DNA from: Thamnidium elegans
Taxonomy: Eukaryota; Mucoromycota; Mucoromycetes; Mucorales; Mucoraceae
Direction of reading: 5' to 3'
Assembly: GCA_025201345.1 (NCBI GenBank)
Contig: JAIXMG010000002.1
Location: forward strand, 806,001 to 870,000
Length of the DNA: 64,000 bases
Shown: positions 10,700 through 23,900 of the stretch, piece by piece
Layout: each line of letters begins with the position of its first letter
Numbering within the stretch: the stretch's first letter is position 1
Notes under the pieces: model-generated
Databases searched by the model: none
Told to the model about the DNA's origin: nothing
The model's input: the letters and a program-made list of their open reading frames with translations, nothing else
Made by a program: the position numbers and the translations under genes

Positions 10700-13217
10700 A
10701 TGGATTATCTGAGGGCTAACTTTACAAACTTTAGTATCGCTAAATACTTCGAACATAACAATGCTCAGTTTTGAGAGACTGCTGAAAAATATTTCAAAAA
10801 CCTAAGAACATCTAATATAAAGCTACCTCAAAGTCAGTGCTCCTTAAACGTAAAGCAAATTGGAGCAAAGGTTGAGTTTTTTTTTTGTTCTTTTCTGCTA
10901 TTTTGTGGTCTAATTTTGGTTTTTACTGTAGATTATATTGAGTGGAGAAGCTGAAGAGCACTGGATCAGCGCCTTGACAAGAGTGACTGAAAGAAGGCGT
11001 GTGTACGCCCACTTAACCAGTGAAACTATAATTGCTGATGCTATTTTAGAAAAGATTGAAATCAAAGGCCATTGAAACTGAGGTAAATTAAAAATGCATT
11101 AAGTAAGACTATTATTAAAAGCAAGTCATTCTCTATTAGAAAGAGGAAATCATTAGTGATAGCCAACAATCAGTATCTTCTTCCCTAACCGAAACAAACG
11201 TTTGGGAAGTTTGGTCAGAGATTATAAGACAGATCAATTTATCTGAATTTTCCATAAATATTAACGAATACAGGTATTTTAAGCCCTTATTGTTCGTTTG
11301 AAATAAAACTAACATTGTTTTGTAAGCCTTGAGCGTCTGGGAATTGTCCAGTTAGGCAATAATATTAGTAATCATACAACAAGAGCTTTATTTGCGCCTA
11401 GCTTGGTCATCTCGTCAAATAACATCATTCGAACAACACGAACAAATATATTCAAAGAATATAGGGTTTTTTATAATGAAGTTTTTAAGTTAATGGTAGT
11501 ATACAATGTATATAAAATGTTATGCGAAGTATTTCTGATAGCAAAGATAATATAGGAATCATCACTTGACAATTGCGAGGAACATTCGTTAAGAAACAGC
11601 ATTAGAATAAGAAAAACGGAAGACGCAAGTCTAACATTTTGTTACGATATATTTTTCATTTGGTAAGTATAAGTATTACTATTACAGCTCGGTTAACATT
11701 ATGTTCTAAAACGTCTTTCCACTAGCCTATGAGCGTTTGAAATCGGTGGATTAGGCGATCTTGAAATAATCTATAACTACCGTTTGATTTGGGGACTTTT
11801 TGATGTTATAAAACCACCTCAAAATTGTAAATTTATTCCTGGGGAAGAAAGGCTTAATGCCATAAAAAACGAACTGGCTCTGCACCAATTAAGCTTGTCA
11901 AATCATTACAATGTCGATGGCGTTATTATTAACGAGTTTAACTTAGAACTTGTGCAGCCTCATCTTCAAACGAAAATTATTTGCTCATCATTTATTCACC
12001 GCCGACCCTACATCCTCCATTCTCCGCTATAGATACTCCAACCGTATTGAAATCGACACCCACCCAAATATCACTAAACACATCATTACCTCCCTACGCT
12101 CTAAAACAAGTCGCAAACGAGCTTTCATCGAAAAACACTTCCACAACAATACTTCTAACAATATTTCTCTCCCTGTAGAGTTGTCACCTTTTATTTTTAA
12201 CATTTTACAAATTACTAGTCCCCCTTCCTCCCCTAATATTAATAACTTTCTACAAACCATCCGCCTCCCTTCTCATTACACAATTCTATTACAGAATCTC
12301 AAACACCCTCTCCACTCCTATCCTTGTCTCTTGACACACACCACCACTCATCAGCCGCCTAAACTCCACCGGCCTATCTCTGCTTCCTCCTGGTGTCGCT
12401 TCTAGTCCTATGGAATCCCTCTCAAAGCTCGTATCATTTGGTACTGGATCATACACTCCCGCATCCCACATCGTGGTCTCTTATACTGCATCTCCCCTGA
12501 TAAATATACCTCTATCTATCTGAAGTAATCTCCGATTGCTTCCCTACAAAAAATAACTTCGAACTTGTATTGTTAGAAACTTCCGGGCCATTTGGAAAGT
12601 GCAGTAGCAATAAAAAAAAACGCAGATCACATAAAGGCAGCTTATGGTCTACTTACTATGTTAAATAGTATTGCTTATAAATACTGCTATGCAGATATTA
12701 AACTGTTTAAAAAGCTAAAGATATACTTTATCCATGCGGCGGGTGACAAAATAAGACTTTGGAGTTTCAACCTTGCCACTTCAAAATTATATGTTTTAAA
12801 CCTCCAGAGAAGCTCCAAAATCCCAATTCATGCCAAAGACAGCCAAGAAAACTTAACGGCCATTGTAAATATGATGTGGGAATTAAAGGTATAAATTATT
12901 GGCATTGATAAGTTACTATTTTTGTTTACCTCTTCCTTTTTTAGGACGCAGTGGCAAAGTCCTGTTCCGTGATTGAATCAATTGTAAGATCACATAAAAT
13001 AAATGAAAAGATGGAAGACAGAACCGATTTAAAAGAATTCCTTGGAGAAACTTTAAATTTAAAGCTACCATCTGCTTGCGCATTTGACATTGATGACATT
13101 AAACTTTCAAGTTCACCTCTTCGCCCGGCTTCAGTTTACTCTGATAATGATGGTAGTATCGCTGATGATGACGATAGTAGCGACAATAGTAGAGACGGTG
13201 ATTATACTGGCGTTTAG
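10700..13217 (+). pseudogene. Decayed multi-exon gene split by an insertion
   Basis: A former multi-exon gene can be followed from an ATG at 10700 (MDYLRANFTNFSIAKYF) to a stop at 13217. Lesions are direct: an in-frame TGA at 10772-10774, a +1 shift near 11065 (AAAGGCC where AAAGCC would keep the frame), a stop near 11728, and a shift in the A-run near 12604. Introns remain recognisable, for example GTTGAG...CTGTAG and GTATAA...TTTTAG before 12944. The 3' half reads AYGLLTMLNSIAYKYCYADI and then KIYFIHAAGDKIRLWSFNL, and the gene ends in an Asp/Ser-rich tail. From memory this looks like an expanded mucoralean family of unknown function. A 0.6-kb foreign segment (11954-12554) interrupts it. Confidence 0.6.
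11954..12554. mobile_element. 0.6-kb inserted segment flanked by a 14-bp direct repeat
   Basis: The segment is C-rich on the plus strand, unlike the AT-rich host gene. It is bounded by AACTTAGAACTTGT (11940-11953) and AACTTCGAACTTGT (12555-12568), 13 of 14 identical. Removing the segment and one repeat rejoins the host gene in frame (...NEFNLELV-LLETSGPFGK). The A-rich end (ACAAAAAAT) just before the second repeat and the long target duplication fit a 5'-truncated non-LTR retrotransposon or a SINE-like copy. A plus-strand frame (11950-12405) is open but shows no domain I recognise. The element class is inferred. Confidence 0.55.
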
Positions 13218-13886
13218 GAAGTAGTTTAATAAACTGTTTATAGTGTATATGTATGAATAAGCTACCAATGAAAGTATTTTGATAAATAAAGTTTAATATG
13301 AATTAGGTCTCAAATTTATGAGTTAACGTTTAAAAGTGAGGATAAAAAACTATAATCTTCTCAGTATAACCGAAAATACTGTAAATTGGTAGAATCGCTT
13401 ATTAATTAGTGTTAGTGGCGCGAGACGGACCTTTTCGGTCCTAATACTATAAATTTAGCATTATTAAATGGTAACAAAAGAAATAACTATAATCTTACAT
13501 TAGTATAATTGTTGACCCAGTCATTTACAGAGCTTGAATAAAGAGAAGAGCTTAAGTTTGATATGTACGTCCTGAAACAAAAGACTAATTATGGGTCTAA
13601 TTATGTCAAGTAAAGTAGATTATGCATAAAGATAAACCCTGAAAAATGAGAAAGAGGGGGATAACTCAAAATTACTTTACAGTCTATGTTTATTGTTTAA
13701 TGAGATCGAAGAAAGAGATGCAATACGAGAAATGTAATGCAGGGTCCCTAATTTAAGATTTAATATACAAAGTACGCGAGTTAAGTTTGTTATGTTTTAC
13801 ATGAAAAAAAAAAAAAGATTAAATAATTGTGTAGCTACAATAAGTTTATTTTGTATCATCTAAATATTGATCAAAGTGTATATAGT
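13218..13886. other. AT-rich spacer
   Basis: About 670 bp between the pseudogene and the 3' end of the chitin deacetylase gene. A small perfect stem (GGACC-TTTTC-GGTCC near 13428-13442) is present. I see no coding signal or RNA gene. Confidence 0.4.
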
Positions 13887-15144
13887 CTAAGTGAAAAATC
13901 CTGACAAACCAACAAGTGCCAAGATAAAAGTAAAGCCAACAGAATAAGAAGAACTGGCAGAGTTTTCTTGAGCAGGAGAATCGACTGAATTAGCGGAATG
14001 CTCTTTTTTGCTCTCTTCTTCTGCTTCAACAGTCTGGGCATTTACCAAAACTGCTCTGGTATCCCTATCATGAGGCTCGTCATCTTCGACACATTCAGCT
14101 GCAGTCATAAACTCGTAACCTCTAATCTTCATTCTCTTGACAATTCTAGGTACTTGTTTGATAGATTGCTTATACAAATCTAAAAGCGGGAGAGGGATTA
14201 GTTTTTGTTCTGTTTTAATTATGATCAAATTAAATATAGTTACCGTGCTGTAAACTAATATAACCGAGATCCTTGTTAGCATTTAATTGATTACTAATAC
14301 CATCAACGGCCTTATCAAAGGATCGAACAATTCTTCTACCACCATCTTTCATCATATGTACGTTATAATCAGTAGGGTCCACGTTCCACATCAAGACTTT
14401 ATACCCCATTTGTTTCAATAGGTTCTTGACTCTAGAATCAGCTTCGCCGTAGGGAGGACGAATATAACGTGGCTTAACACCAATAGCATTTTCTATAGCT
14501 TCTTCTGTGGCCTTTATTTCATAAACAATTTCTTCGCTAGATAAACTCATCAAGTGAGGATGCGAGTAAGTATGAGAAGCAATTTGATGGCCTGCTTCAA
14601 AGGCTCTGCGAATAACATCTGGATACAATTTAGCATGAGCTCCCATAACAACAAAAGTAGCCTTCACGTTAAGATCGTCCAAAATATCAAGCAATTCATT
14701 TGTAAAGTTACTTGGTCCATCATCGAATGTGAGAGCCCAAGTCTTTTCGGCACGACAACCATAAATATCATCTTCAGTAGCTATATTACCACAACTTTCA
14801 AAGCATCTGTCATTATCAGTACCATCACATTTGGCATCTTCACAAATACCGGAGCCAACAGGGCGGACTTTACCGATAGCGCTTTCCAAATCAATACCTT
14901 CTAACCACTCCTCATTAACGGGGGTTTTATAATCGATAGGACCAATTTCTTCTTTATCGTCTTTATCATCTTTCTTGTCATCGTCCCGGTCATGATCTTT
15001 CCAACTCCAATCATCATCGTCGTCGTCGTCGTTATCATCATCGTGATGGTGGTGTTTACCTTTTTTAGCGACTACGGCATTTACCATAAAAAGAACTAGT
15101 AAAAGAGTAATCCATGTCAATGGAATTCGCTTACGAGAAAGCAT
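13887..15144 (-). CDS. CDA: Chitin deacetylase (polysaccharide deacetylase, CE4)
   Basis: Two exons, 15144-14244 and 14179-13887, give 397 residues. All five CE4/NodB motifs are present: TFDDGPS (Asp141, Asp142), HTYSHPHL (His191, His195, the metal ligands), RPPYGEADSR (Arg229), the Trp-containing LMWNVDPTDY and a terminal His300 in ISLQHD that is completed across the intron. The enzyme removes N-acetyl groups from chitin to make chitosan, a major mucoralean wall polymer. A signal peptide (to about residue 26) is followed by a striking His4/Asp-rich acidic stretch (residues 31-64). The C-terminus is Ser-rich with a hydrophobic end (VGFTFILALVGLSGFF), which suggests GPI anchoring to membrane or wall. 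Confidence 0.93.
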
Positions 15145-15501
15145 TTGTTTCTAATCGATATATATTCTTTTTTTTTTTTTAAAAAAAGAAGTTAATTTTT
15201 ACTTTTTTTTTTTTTTTTTACTGTAACGGCAATCTATATATACTATAACGGATAATTTTTCTATTTGTGTGTTAAAAATTGATATTACATCCAAATTGAG
15301 TTTACATAGCAACTGACGTTTTCTTATTTGTAAAAAAGCTCTATTAATTTTTTTTTTTCGATTATTTATTAGAAAAGAACTATAAAAAGTTTTCCCTAGG
15401 AAAAAATAAAAAGGGTTCTTTTGTTGTTGTTGTTGTTGTTGTAGTTGATGTTGTAATGGTATTAAGAAAAGAATAAGTTACAAGATTATAAAATAAATAT
15501 A
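15145..15501. other. Spacer with a (TTG)n microsatellite
   Basis: About 360 bp between the chitin deacetylase start and the ceramide synthase stop, both on the minus strand. It contains T-runs followed by A-runs and a TTG triplet run of about eight units at 15421-15444. The upstream signals of the chitin deacetylase gene must lie here or further into its neighbour. Confidence 0.45.
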
Positions 15502-16752
15502 TTATTGGCGCTTGGATTTGATATCTCTAGCTGTAGGTTTTGGTGTAGAATGATCACTAAAAAACAAACAAAAATAGAAAAAGGTTTAGCCTTCAAGTAA
15601 ATACCTCATTTATATATATGCATTACCCTTCAATCTTTTCAATTGAAATATCTTCCACTTCGTCCTCATCATCTGAGCGAACATCATTTGCCTCCTTTGA
15701 AATAGCCATCTTGGCAAATACTTTTAAAATCATCAAGGTCCAAAAGAGAATTAAAATATACAAACCGATCATAAGACCTGCAATGATATACTTTACAAAA
15801 TGAGGGAACCATTGACCGTTTAATGGATCCAATATAAACTCGGGCACATAGAGTTCAGGTTCTGTCAAAGTAGATAAAATGATACGACCATAAATATAGA
15901 CACGTGTGTACATCCAAGAAACAAACATAAAGACAAAAGCAAGGTTACAAATCAAGCCTGGGGAGACATAATTTAAACTTTTGGCAAGCTACAAAAAAAC
16001 AAAATAAATAAATTTTCCTTATTCGTATGTATAAATATATAAAAGATAACTTTACCGCCAAAAATGCATCAGGTAAATCCATACATACGAACACAGCATT
16101 ACCAACTCTAGTGAAATTACATGTATAACTCAAGCTAACAAGCAATAAAGTATTGATGTGATGTAATACCAACTCATTATAATCCTTACGAGGTGCCTCG
16201 ATCTGTAAAACAAAGATTTGTTGAAGCCAGTAGGCAAACTGAATTAAATAATAATACTTGAATGCTTTTGAGAAATCGTATACTGGATAATCACGCCAAA
16301 AATAACTTGAGTCAAACCACCAAGGTGAATCTTTCATCACATACTTTTTTTTTTTTCGAAAAAAAAAGGGGTTAAAAAAATGAAATATTAAAAAAATAAT
16401 TCATTGTTAGATTACTTACAATTCCGAAACAAAAAGCAAAAGTATAGTAAATGAAGGCCCAAGATTGCTCGGCAAACCTTTGATACTTCTTGACGGGTAC
16501 TTTAAAATACTTTGCAAAAGGAGTCAATACATAGTCCATCATAAAAGCTCGAAGTGCTGTGAACACACAAATATAAAAAAATAAAAACGCCAAGTCCCAA
16601 AAGCTTTTTTCGTATCGACCATCCCCTCTTTGATTCGTAATATATATGAAGTGTGGAAAGAAAGGTAAACGAAGAAAGTACCCTGCAACAATAACCCCAA
16701 TCACCTTTAAAGGAATTTCTATGAACCTTTTAGACATGCCATCCCTTTCCAT
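15502..16752 (-). CDS. LAG1: Acyl-CoA-dependent ceramide synthase (LAG1/LAC1, TLC domain)
   Basis: Four exons (16752-16420, 16343-16056, 15988-15627, 15556-15502) give 1038 nt and 345 residues. The TLC/Lag1 domain is clear: an N-terminal membrane helix, DLAFLFFYICVFTALRAF, the Lag1 motif region with SWAFIYYTFAF and YYLIQFAYWLQQIF, and the essential His pair in YNELVLHHINTLLLVSLSY, followed by LPDAFLAL. The enzyme joins a sphingoid base and fatty acyl-CoA in the ER membrane. The tail is acidic (DDEDEVEDIS) and, after the last intron, basic (ARDIKSKRQ). A second ATG at 16737 (MSKRF) could be the real start. The exon-2 acceptor is an A-run followed by AG, without a pyrimidine tract next to it. 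Confidence 0.9.
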
Positions 16753-18153
16753 TTTTTGTTATTTTTTGTTATTTGTCTTTACCTATTTGGTGGTTCGAGA
16801 GGTACAACGTGAAGCCTCGTAAACAATGTTTACTTTTATCCATCTTTAAATCCCTAGAACTGGATTTCTTCATCTTACAATAAGGCGGAGTCAAGCACAG
16901 AAGAAAGTAAATAACATAACAACCGTAAAATTTATTTAAGCTATTAAAAATCCGACCAACGCAAAAACTGTACTTGTTCTTTTCCCTCTCTTCTCCGCGG
17001 TGAGTTTTTTCCTTTTTTTGTTCATTTTTTCTTACCAATAGGTGAATGAACCGAGAAATACAGTTACACTCAGTGAGATACGATAAAAGACACTTGAATC
17101 GCGCAATTAAATCACGTTACTACGGAAACACCATCTCGCTTTTTTTTATAAAAAAAAATCCCCCATTTAATTGTAACACAACAAATTAATAAGGTAGGGT
17201 ACAGTCAGTGCGGTTGAATAAAAAGTAATAAAAATGTTGGGATAATCGTATATCCTGTTTAACAATTTTTTACAGCTCTTAAAAATCAGGCTGATTAAAT
17301 TAGCCTGTTTCATTCATGTACATAAAAGAAAGTTTAATTTTACTATCGCACTTCTTTTTATTTTATAATCGAGACAAACTAATAAATATTCAATTTCGAG
17401 AATCTATTCAAATCGTATTATGCGTTTATTTTGAGCTAGACATAATATATCTTCTTGGTTTAGATTACTTTTTATAAAGAAAAAAAAAACTACGAGGCTC
17501 ATATTATTACTGTATGACCCTTTCAAACAGTGATAAACATTACGAGTAAAATAGTATAAAGAGCAAGCTGCCCCCCCCCCCTCTTTTTTATAATAACGTG
17601 GTTTGATTGCGCAATTTGTGCGTCTTCTATATCGTACTGCGCTAAGTGTAACTCTATGTCGCTCGGTTCACCCGCCTATTGGCGAAGTGTACACGTAGTT
17701 CGGTGTGTCCTTTCCTTTTATATTTACAATGTATGTTTAAATAGCTGTATTGAAACAGTCACGTTCTGAGGATGGTTGTAGATATTCGTCTAAACCCTTT
17801 ATAAAGAACTGTTCGATCTCCTTAATACGATACTAAAATAAAAATACCGGTATTCGATTATGTTAATACCTTTTTTTTATTAAAAAAAATGTGGCTTCTT
17901 CACCTAAGAAAGTGTCTGTTTAGATCCGTAATTTGTTGAACAACACTGTACTGTTTGTATTTGAGTTTAATGCACGTATTTGTCAGCAGAACTGATTGTC
18001 CAGCGTAATCTGAATTTACATCTGTGCAAAACGGTGGCTTTTAAAATCTCCAAAAGGACGGATTACAAATACTTGCCTTTTTTTTTGTATATTTTTTTTT
18101 TCTTTTTTTCTTTTTTTTTTAAAAAAAAACCAAACAAAAAGAAAGGGATACAT
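16753..18153. other. 1.4-kb divergent intergenic region
   Basis: This region separates ceramide synthase (minus) from GSH1 (plus) and must hold both promoters. A C-run is at 17571-17581 and T/A tracts are at 17140-17160 and 18080-18130. The open frame at 16769-17038 is Lys-rich and has no domain. I see no other gene. Confidence 0.45.
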
Positions 18154-20544
18154 ATGGGCCTTTTATCTCTCGGTACACCACTCCCTTGGAGCGAAGCCAA
18201 AGAATTCGCTGATCACGTTAGAAAGCATGGTATTGAACAATTTCTTAATATCTATCACCACCAAAAGAACGTACAAAAGCAGTGTTTGCTCTGGGGCGAC
18301 GAGGTAAAGTTTCTTTTTATTAATAGCATATCTAAAATTAATCTAAAATGTGTACTACTAGATCGAATATATCGTTGTAAAATTTAATGATAAGGAAAAG
18401 ACTACAAAATTATCACTTCGTGCTTTTGATATTCTTGAAATTCTCGAGAAGCCAGAACACGACTGGTTAGAAGGAATCACAAAGTAAGAAACATATATAT
18501 ATTAAAAAAAAAGAAGGGGTAGGATATTGACCAAATTGTATGTAGGGATGCTCCTGATGCGTTATGGAGACCAGAATATGGTCGTTATATGATTGAAGGC
18601 ACACCTGGAGAACCATACGGTGCTACATTCCGTGATTTAGTTGGCGTTGAACCCAACATGAAACTTCGTCGTAAAATGGCTCATGCTGCCATGAATCCCG
18701 ATGAGTATGCTGTTACTTTGGTTAATTATCCTCGTTTAGGTTGTCCTCATGAGCTTGATCCTGATCATGAACCTAACGGTAAAGCATGTCAGAGTATGTT
18801 TGTGCCTGATGAAATTATCAATCCTCATGCTCGTTTCCCGTAAAGTATAAATATAAACAATTGCATGACTATAGAATTTTACTGACGATCTTTTTTTTTT
18901 TTTCTTTTTTTTTCTCCAGTACCTTAACAGCTAATATTCGTCGTCGTAGAGGATCCAAAGTACAAATCAATATGCCCATCTATCACGATATCAACACACC
19001 TAAACCTTTTATTGATCCTACCATTCCTTGGGATCGTAACTTATTCGATCACGATAAAGAAGCAAAGAATGGTGCTGCATTACCTGATCATATTTATATG
19101 GACGCTATGGCTTTCGGTATGGGTTGCTGTTGCTTACAAATTACTTTCCAAGCATGTAATATCGATGAAGGTAGAAGATTATACGATCAATTAGCTCCTG
19201 TTGCTCCTATTATGGTAAGATTATAAACTATTTTGCGTGTGAAAAGAGTTTGTAGGGAACTTATTTTTTTTTCTTACAAAAAAAAAAGATGGCACTTTCT
19301 GCCAATTCTCCTATTTATCGTGGCTACTTGGCTGATGTGGATGCTCGTTGGAATGTTATTTCTTCTAGTGTTGACGATAGAACACCAGAAGAAAGAGGTT
19401 TAAAGGTAAGCGCAATATGTATACTGAAAAATGGGATAGATGTCAAAATACTAACCGAGTGTATTATTTATTTAGCCTCTTGCTAATGACCGATTCGTTA
19501 TCAACAAGTCTCGTTACGATTCAATCGATTCTTATTTATCCAATGATGCTACATACAAAGCTAAATACGATGATATTGATTTAGTTTACGATCAAGCTAT
19601 TTACGATAGATTAAGAGAAGATGGTGTTGACGATAAATTAGCTAAACATGTTGCACATCTTTTCATTCGTGATCCTCTTGTTATCTTTAAAGAACTTTTA
19701 GACTTGGATGATAAGAATTCTTCTGACCACTTTGAGGTAAACAATATATACAGGAGGTTTTTTTTTTTTTTAGAAAAAAAAACAAGAGTGGGTGTAATTA
19801 ACATTTTACGTATAGAACCTTCAATCCACAAACTGGCAAACTATGCGTTTCAAGCCTCCACCACCCAACTCCAGTATCGGATGGCGTGTTGAATTTAGAA
19901 GTATGGAAGTACAATTATCCGACTTTGAGAACGCTGCCTATTCTGTCTTTATTGTCTTATTGACCCGTGTTATTCTCAGCTTTGGTCTCAACTTTTATAT
20001 TCCCCTTTCCAAAGTAGATGCCAATATGAAAACAGCTCATAAGCGTGATGCTGTCTTGAACGAAAAATTCTATTTCCGTAAGAACGTATTTACTGCTTCT
20101 CAAAGTAGCAGTCGACCTGGAACACCTGTTGAAGATGACGATGAATACGAATTAATGACCATGAACGAAATTGTAAACGGAAAGGTAACTATTATTATAT
20201 ATATATATATAGTATGGGAAGGTTTATATGCTAAACGATATATATGATAGGATAATGGATTCCCTGGTTTTGTTCCTTTAATACATAGCTACTTGAACAG
20301 CACCAATATTGATATTGAAACTCGTTGTAAATTATCATCTTACTTGAGTTTAATTAGTAAGAGAGCTAGTGGTGAATTATTAACTGGTGCTGCATATATC
20401 CGCCAATTCGTCATGAACCATCCTGCATATAAAAAAGATTCGGTTGTGTCTTCTGAAATTACATATGATCTTGTCAAGAGAGCTGATCAAATCGCTAAGG
20501 GTGAATACCATCCTACCGAATTATTGGGTAACTTCACTGCCTAA
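18154..20544 (+). CDS. GSH1: Glutamate-cysteine ligase catalytic subunit
   Basis: Eight exons (18154-18303, 18362-18483, 18546-18839, 18920-19214, 19289-19405, 19476-19736, 19816-20184, 20251-20544) give 1902 nt and 633 residues, with every phase closing. Family blocks include the N-terminal [84 protein letters not shown] and [20 protein letters not shown]. The enzyme makes gamma-glutamylcysteine from glutamate, cysteine and ATP, the rate-limiting step of glutathione synthesis, in the cytosol. The ATG follows a T-run and A-rich leader. The Cys triplet in MGCCCLQ is seen in eukaryotic heavy-subunit enzymes. The gene runs tail to tail with the NatB subunit gene downstream. Confidence 0.95.
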
Positions 20545-20991
20545 TTTATTTTATACATATATATACACACTCACATGATCAATAAAGTTCTTTGCATACT
20601 TTTTTTATTGCTTGAAAAAAAAAAAGGGACAGTGTAATACATAATATAAAAAAACAGTCAATCAGGTACAGAGCCAATAGGACTCCGAAAGATCTGTTGA
20701 CAACCGGCTGTAAGGTTATGTTTAAAGGTCCTTTTGACCAGTTCAACGGGCAATATCTAATTGGCTGCTGATACAGCATGGCGTTAAAACAGCCATCCAA
20801 ACGCTGAATACCGCGATATTTATATTATAATTTCCTTTCTTACGATACTAAAGTCGTTTTTACATGTAAAGTACCTGTTATTGTAAATGATGATGCATAA
20901 AACGTCAAAGTTTGATAATAATAATAACTTGCTGTATAAATATTATAATATGGCTATATTTTTTTATTTTTATATTAAGTCAATCTAAATT
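20545..20991. other. Convergent intergenic spacer
   Basis: About 450 bp between the stops of GSH1 (plus) and NAA25 (minus). It has AATAAA at 20580 on the plus strand and AT-rich sequence near 20920-20990, fitting 3' ends of both genes. No coding signal is visible. Confidence 0.45.
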
Positions 20992-23900
20992 TTATAATTT
21001 TTGAACACGTCTATCAATTTCCTCTGAGAATTGTGTAGTAGATAAACTCCAACTTTGAACCATTGATTTGATATGATTATGGAAAGCGTTTTGGTTATCC
21101 TTTGTCTTTAAACAAGCAATCGCATAATCGGATTCCAAAATATCTTTGGCTAATTTTTTCTGTAATTGAACTCTAAATAACTCTTTGCCATTTCTAGCAA
21201 CTGTTTGGATGGTTTGTAATGATTTCTTTGTAGCTTCTTGAAGGTTAACAAAACTTGCGGTCTAAATAACAATATATATTAGACCAGTATATTTTTTTTT
21301 AATATATATATATAGTACTTACAAAGGCATCTGTTTTAGCTTTCTCGATAGCTTTTCTCTTGGCTTCTTTACTACTTAATCCCAAGGCACGACTAATTAC
21401 TTCAGTTAAAACAGATCCGTAGTTAAATGCCTAAAAAAATAAACTTAGTGCACGCTCTTATGTATATATATACTTTTTAAAAGTACACACCTCTAAACAA
21501 GTGAATAATTTATGGAAAGTATCCCAACTTAATGTCTGTTCAGAAAATGCTTCAACATCATTCACTAAATAAAAAATATTAGAAATCATTTTTTTCTGTA
21601 ATAATAAAGTATTTACATTCATCCTGCAAAATAGTAGTAGCACGATTTAATACTTCGATAGCATCATTGGAACGAGCTGCCTTGATAAGAACAAACGCAT
21701 TGGTAAGTTCAGATACGTAGCAAGCCAACACAAATTCTGGACCAGTCACTTGATCCTTAATATTTTCGCGCTCAAGTAAAAGCTTAAAGTCAGCTGCAAC
21801 AGTATTCAAGTCTCTACCGGATTCCTTGGTTTCACAAACAATGCTAAGGATATTCAAAATATAAGATATAATTTGTACCCAAGTAGCGTTGGAACTAGTA
21901 GCAGCTTTGGAACGGTTTTCACTTGTAAGTGAATCTTCAGCGTTATAGTTAATAAAGACCTTAAAGTCACGGTTATCAGATCGAGCTGCAATAAATGTAT
22001 CGTCGTAACAAATAGGTGATACATCTTGTTCGTGGAAAAATTGCATGGCGTATTTGGTTTGGAATGAAACATGGATATAGTCAAGACGCATTAATTCGGT
22101 ACGTGAAATTGCGTGTTGAAGTGAAGTATCGAGACGACGGCGGAATTCGATAAATTCTTGGATCTTGGAGAAAGTACCGTATTGATATGCTTTTACTAAC
22201 ATTTCAGGCGTCTAGTATATTTCAAGATTATTATGGAGGATGTATATATATATATATATATGTAAAGTATAATATGTTTACCTCTACTTCATTACTTTTG
22301 TAAATGGATAAAGAATCATGTAATAATGTCTCGAGCTCATTAACACAACCAAGAGAAGCTACGCGATCAGTAAAGTAATGACTATTTATATATAAAAATT
22401 AAGTAAACAAATTAAATCAATTATCAAATTAAAACCTTACATCATGGTATCGAATTGGATTTGCTTAATCTCCATTGTTCTATAAATCTCAAAGGGACGT
22501 TTATAGACACCTACATATACAGTTATTATCATATGTACTACACATCTTTAAATATTTAGAAACTTACCCAACATGATATACATGCGAACCAAAATAAGCT
22601 TAATTTGGAAATTATGAATACTCTTGGTCAACGCAATTTCCAACAAAGAAATAGCTTGAATTAAAATACCAGCTTGTTTATGATGGTTATACAAGTCCAA
22701 AAGGATATGACTAGCTAAAATAACAAATTCATCGCCATGTTGCATCTCAGTCTTTTCTAATCCTTCTCCAAGTGGAAGTGCATCTTGATATTGTTGCCAA
22801 AGTTCATTTACCAAGACAAGTGCTTGCGTTACATCTGTTTGTGGATGAAGGTTTAAAAATCGTTCCAGTTTTCTAATATTAACATTTTTATAAACGTTTT
22901 TAACCTGTGCTGGTTTTTCAGTAGCAGGTTGGATGGTTTCCTTAAGGTCGTTAATGAATTTTTGAGATTTTTCTTTATCTGATCTTAAGAATGTGATGTA
23001 AGCTTGAAGATCTTCAAACGCACAACTTTTACTGCCGAAGCGAGAAAAGTAAGAAACCAAATGTTCCAAGATTACTTGCTCACCTAGAGAAGAAAAAAAA
23101 TTAGTACCTACAACTATATATTTTATCATAATTTATTCTTACTTCTCTTTCCAGCCTTTTGTAATCTAAAGTCTAAATCAAGTTCAGCTAAAAAGGGGCC
23201 TCTCTTTATCAATTTACTTTCCAAAACAGCCTTTTTCGAATTCTCTACTAATTTTTCAGCGCTTGCAATAGTTTCTTCAGGCTTATCTACAATCAAAGCC
23301 TCTACGGCATCAAAATAAGCGAGCCAGTGAAACCAGTCATCTGCATTTTCCTTTTCCAAAGCCTCTTGACTCATTTCCATCGCACTCTCCCAACGCTTAT
23401 TCTCACGAAGCAATTCCGACTTGATCTGACGAACTTCAGGATCGCGAAGTGAGGTTTGACCAAGCGAACTATCCAATAACAACTTGAGAGCCTCATCGTT
23501 TTTCTTTTGATCCAAAAAAATCAATAAATAAAGTCGAATATGTTCAACTTGTTCCAATCGGTTTTCTTCTAATGCCTTTGACATCATACGTTCAGCCAAC
23601 ATATAAGATAATTTGTTTCCGGATTGACCTTGAAGTGCTAAAGACATAATGGCCCAAAACAAATACTTGTTTTGTTTAAATACTCGGTGTAATTTGACAG
23701 CAGCTGCTTGTTGACCCTTAAAATCGTTGTTGCGGACCATGGCCATAAACCAGTGGTTACCGAATTCTTCATTTTTAGGTTGTAAGTTGGCTGCGTTTTC
23801 GTATAATTCTACAATGACAGAATCTAGAAAAAAAAAAAAAAAAAAAAGTTTAATGGCACATATTTGGGTAACTTGATAATATAACTTACGCTTGCCGAGT

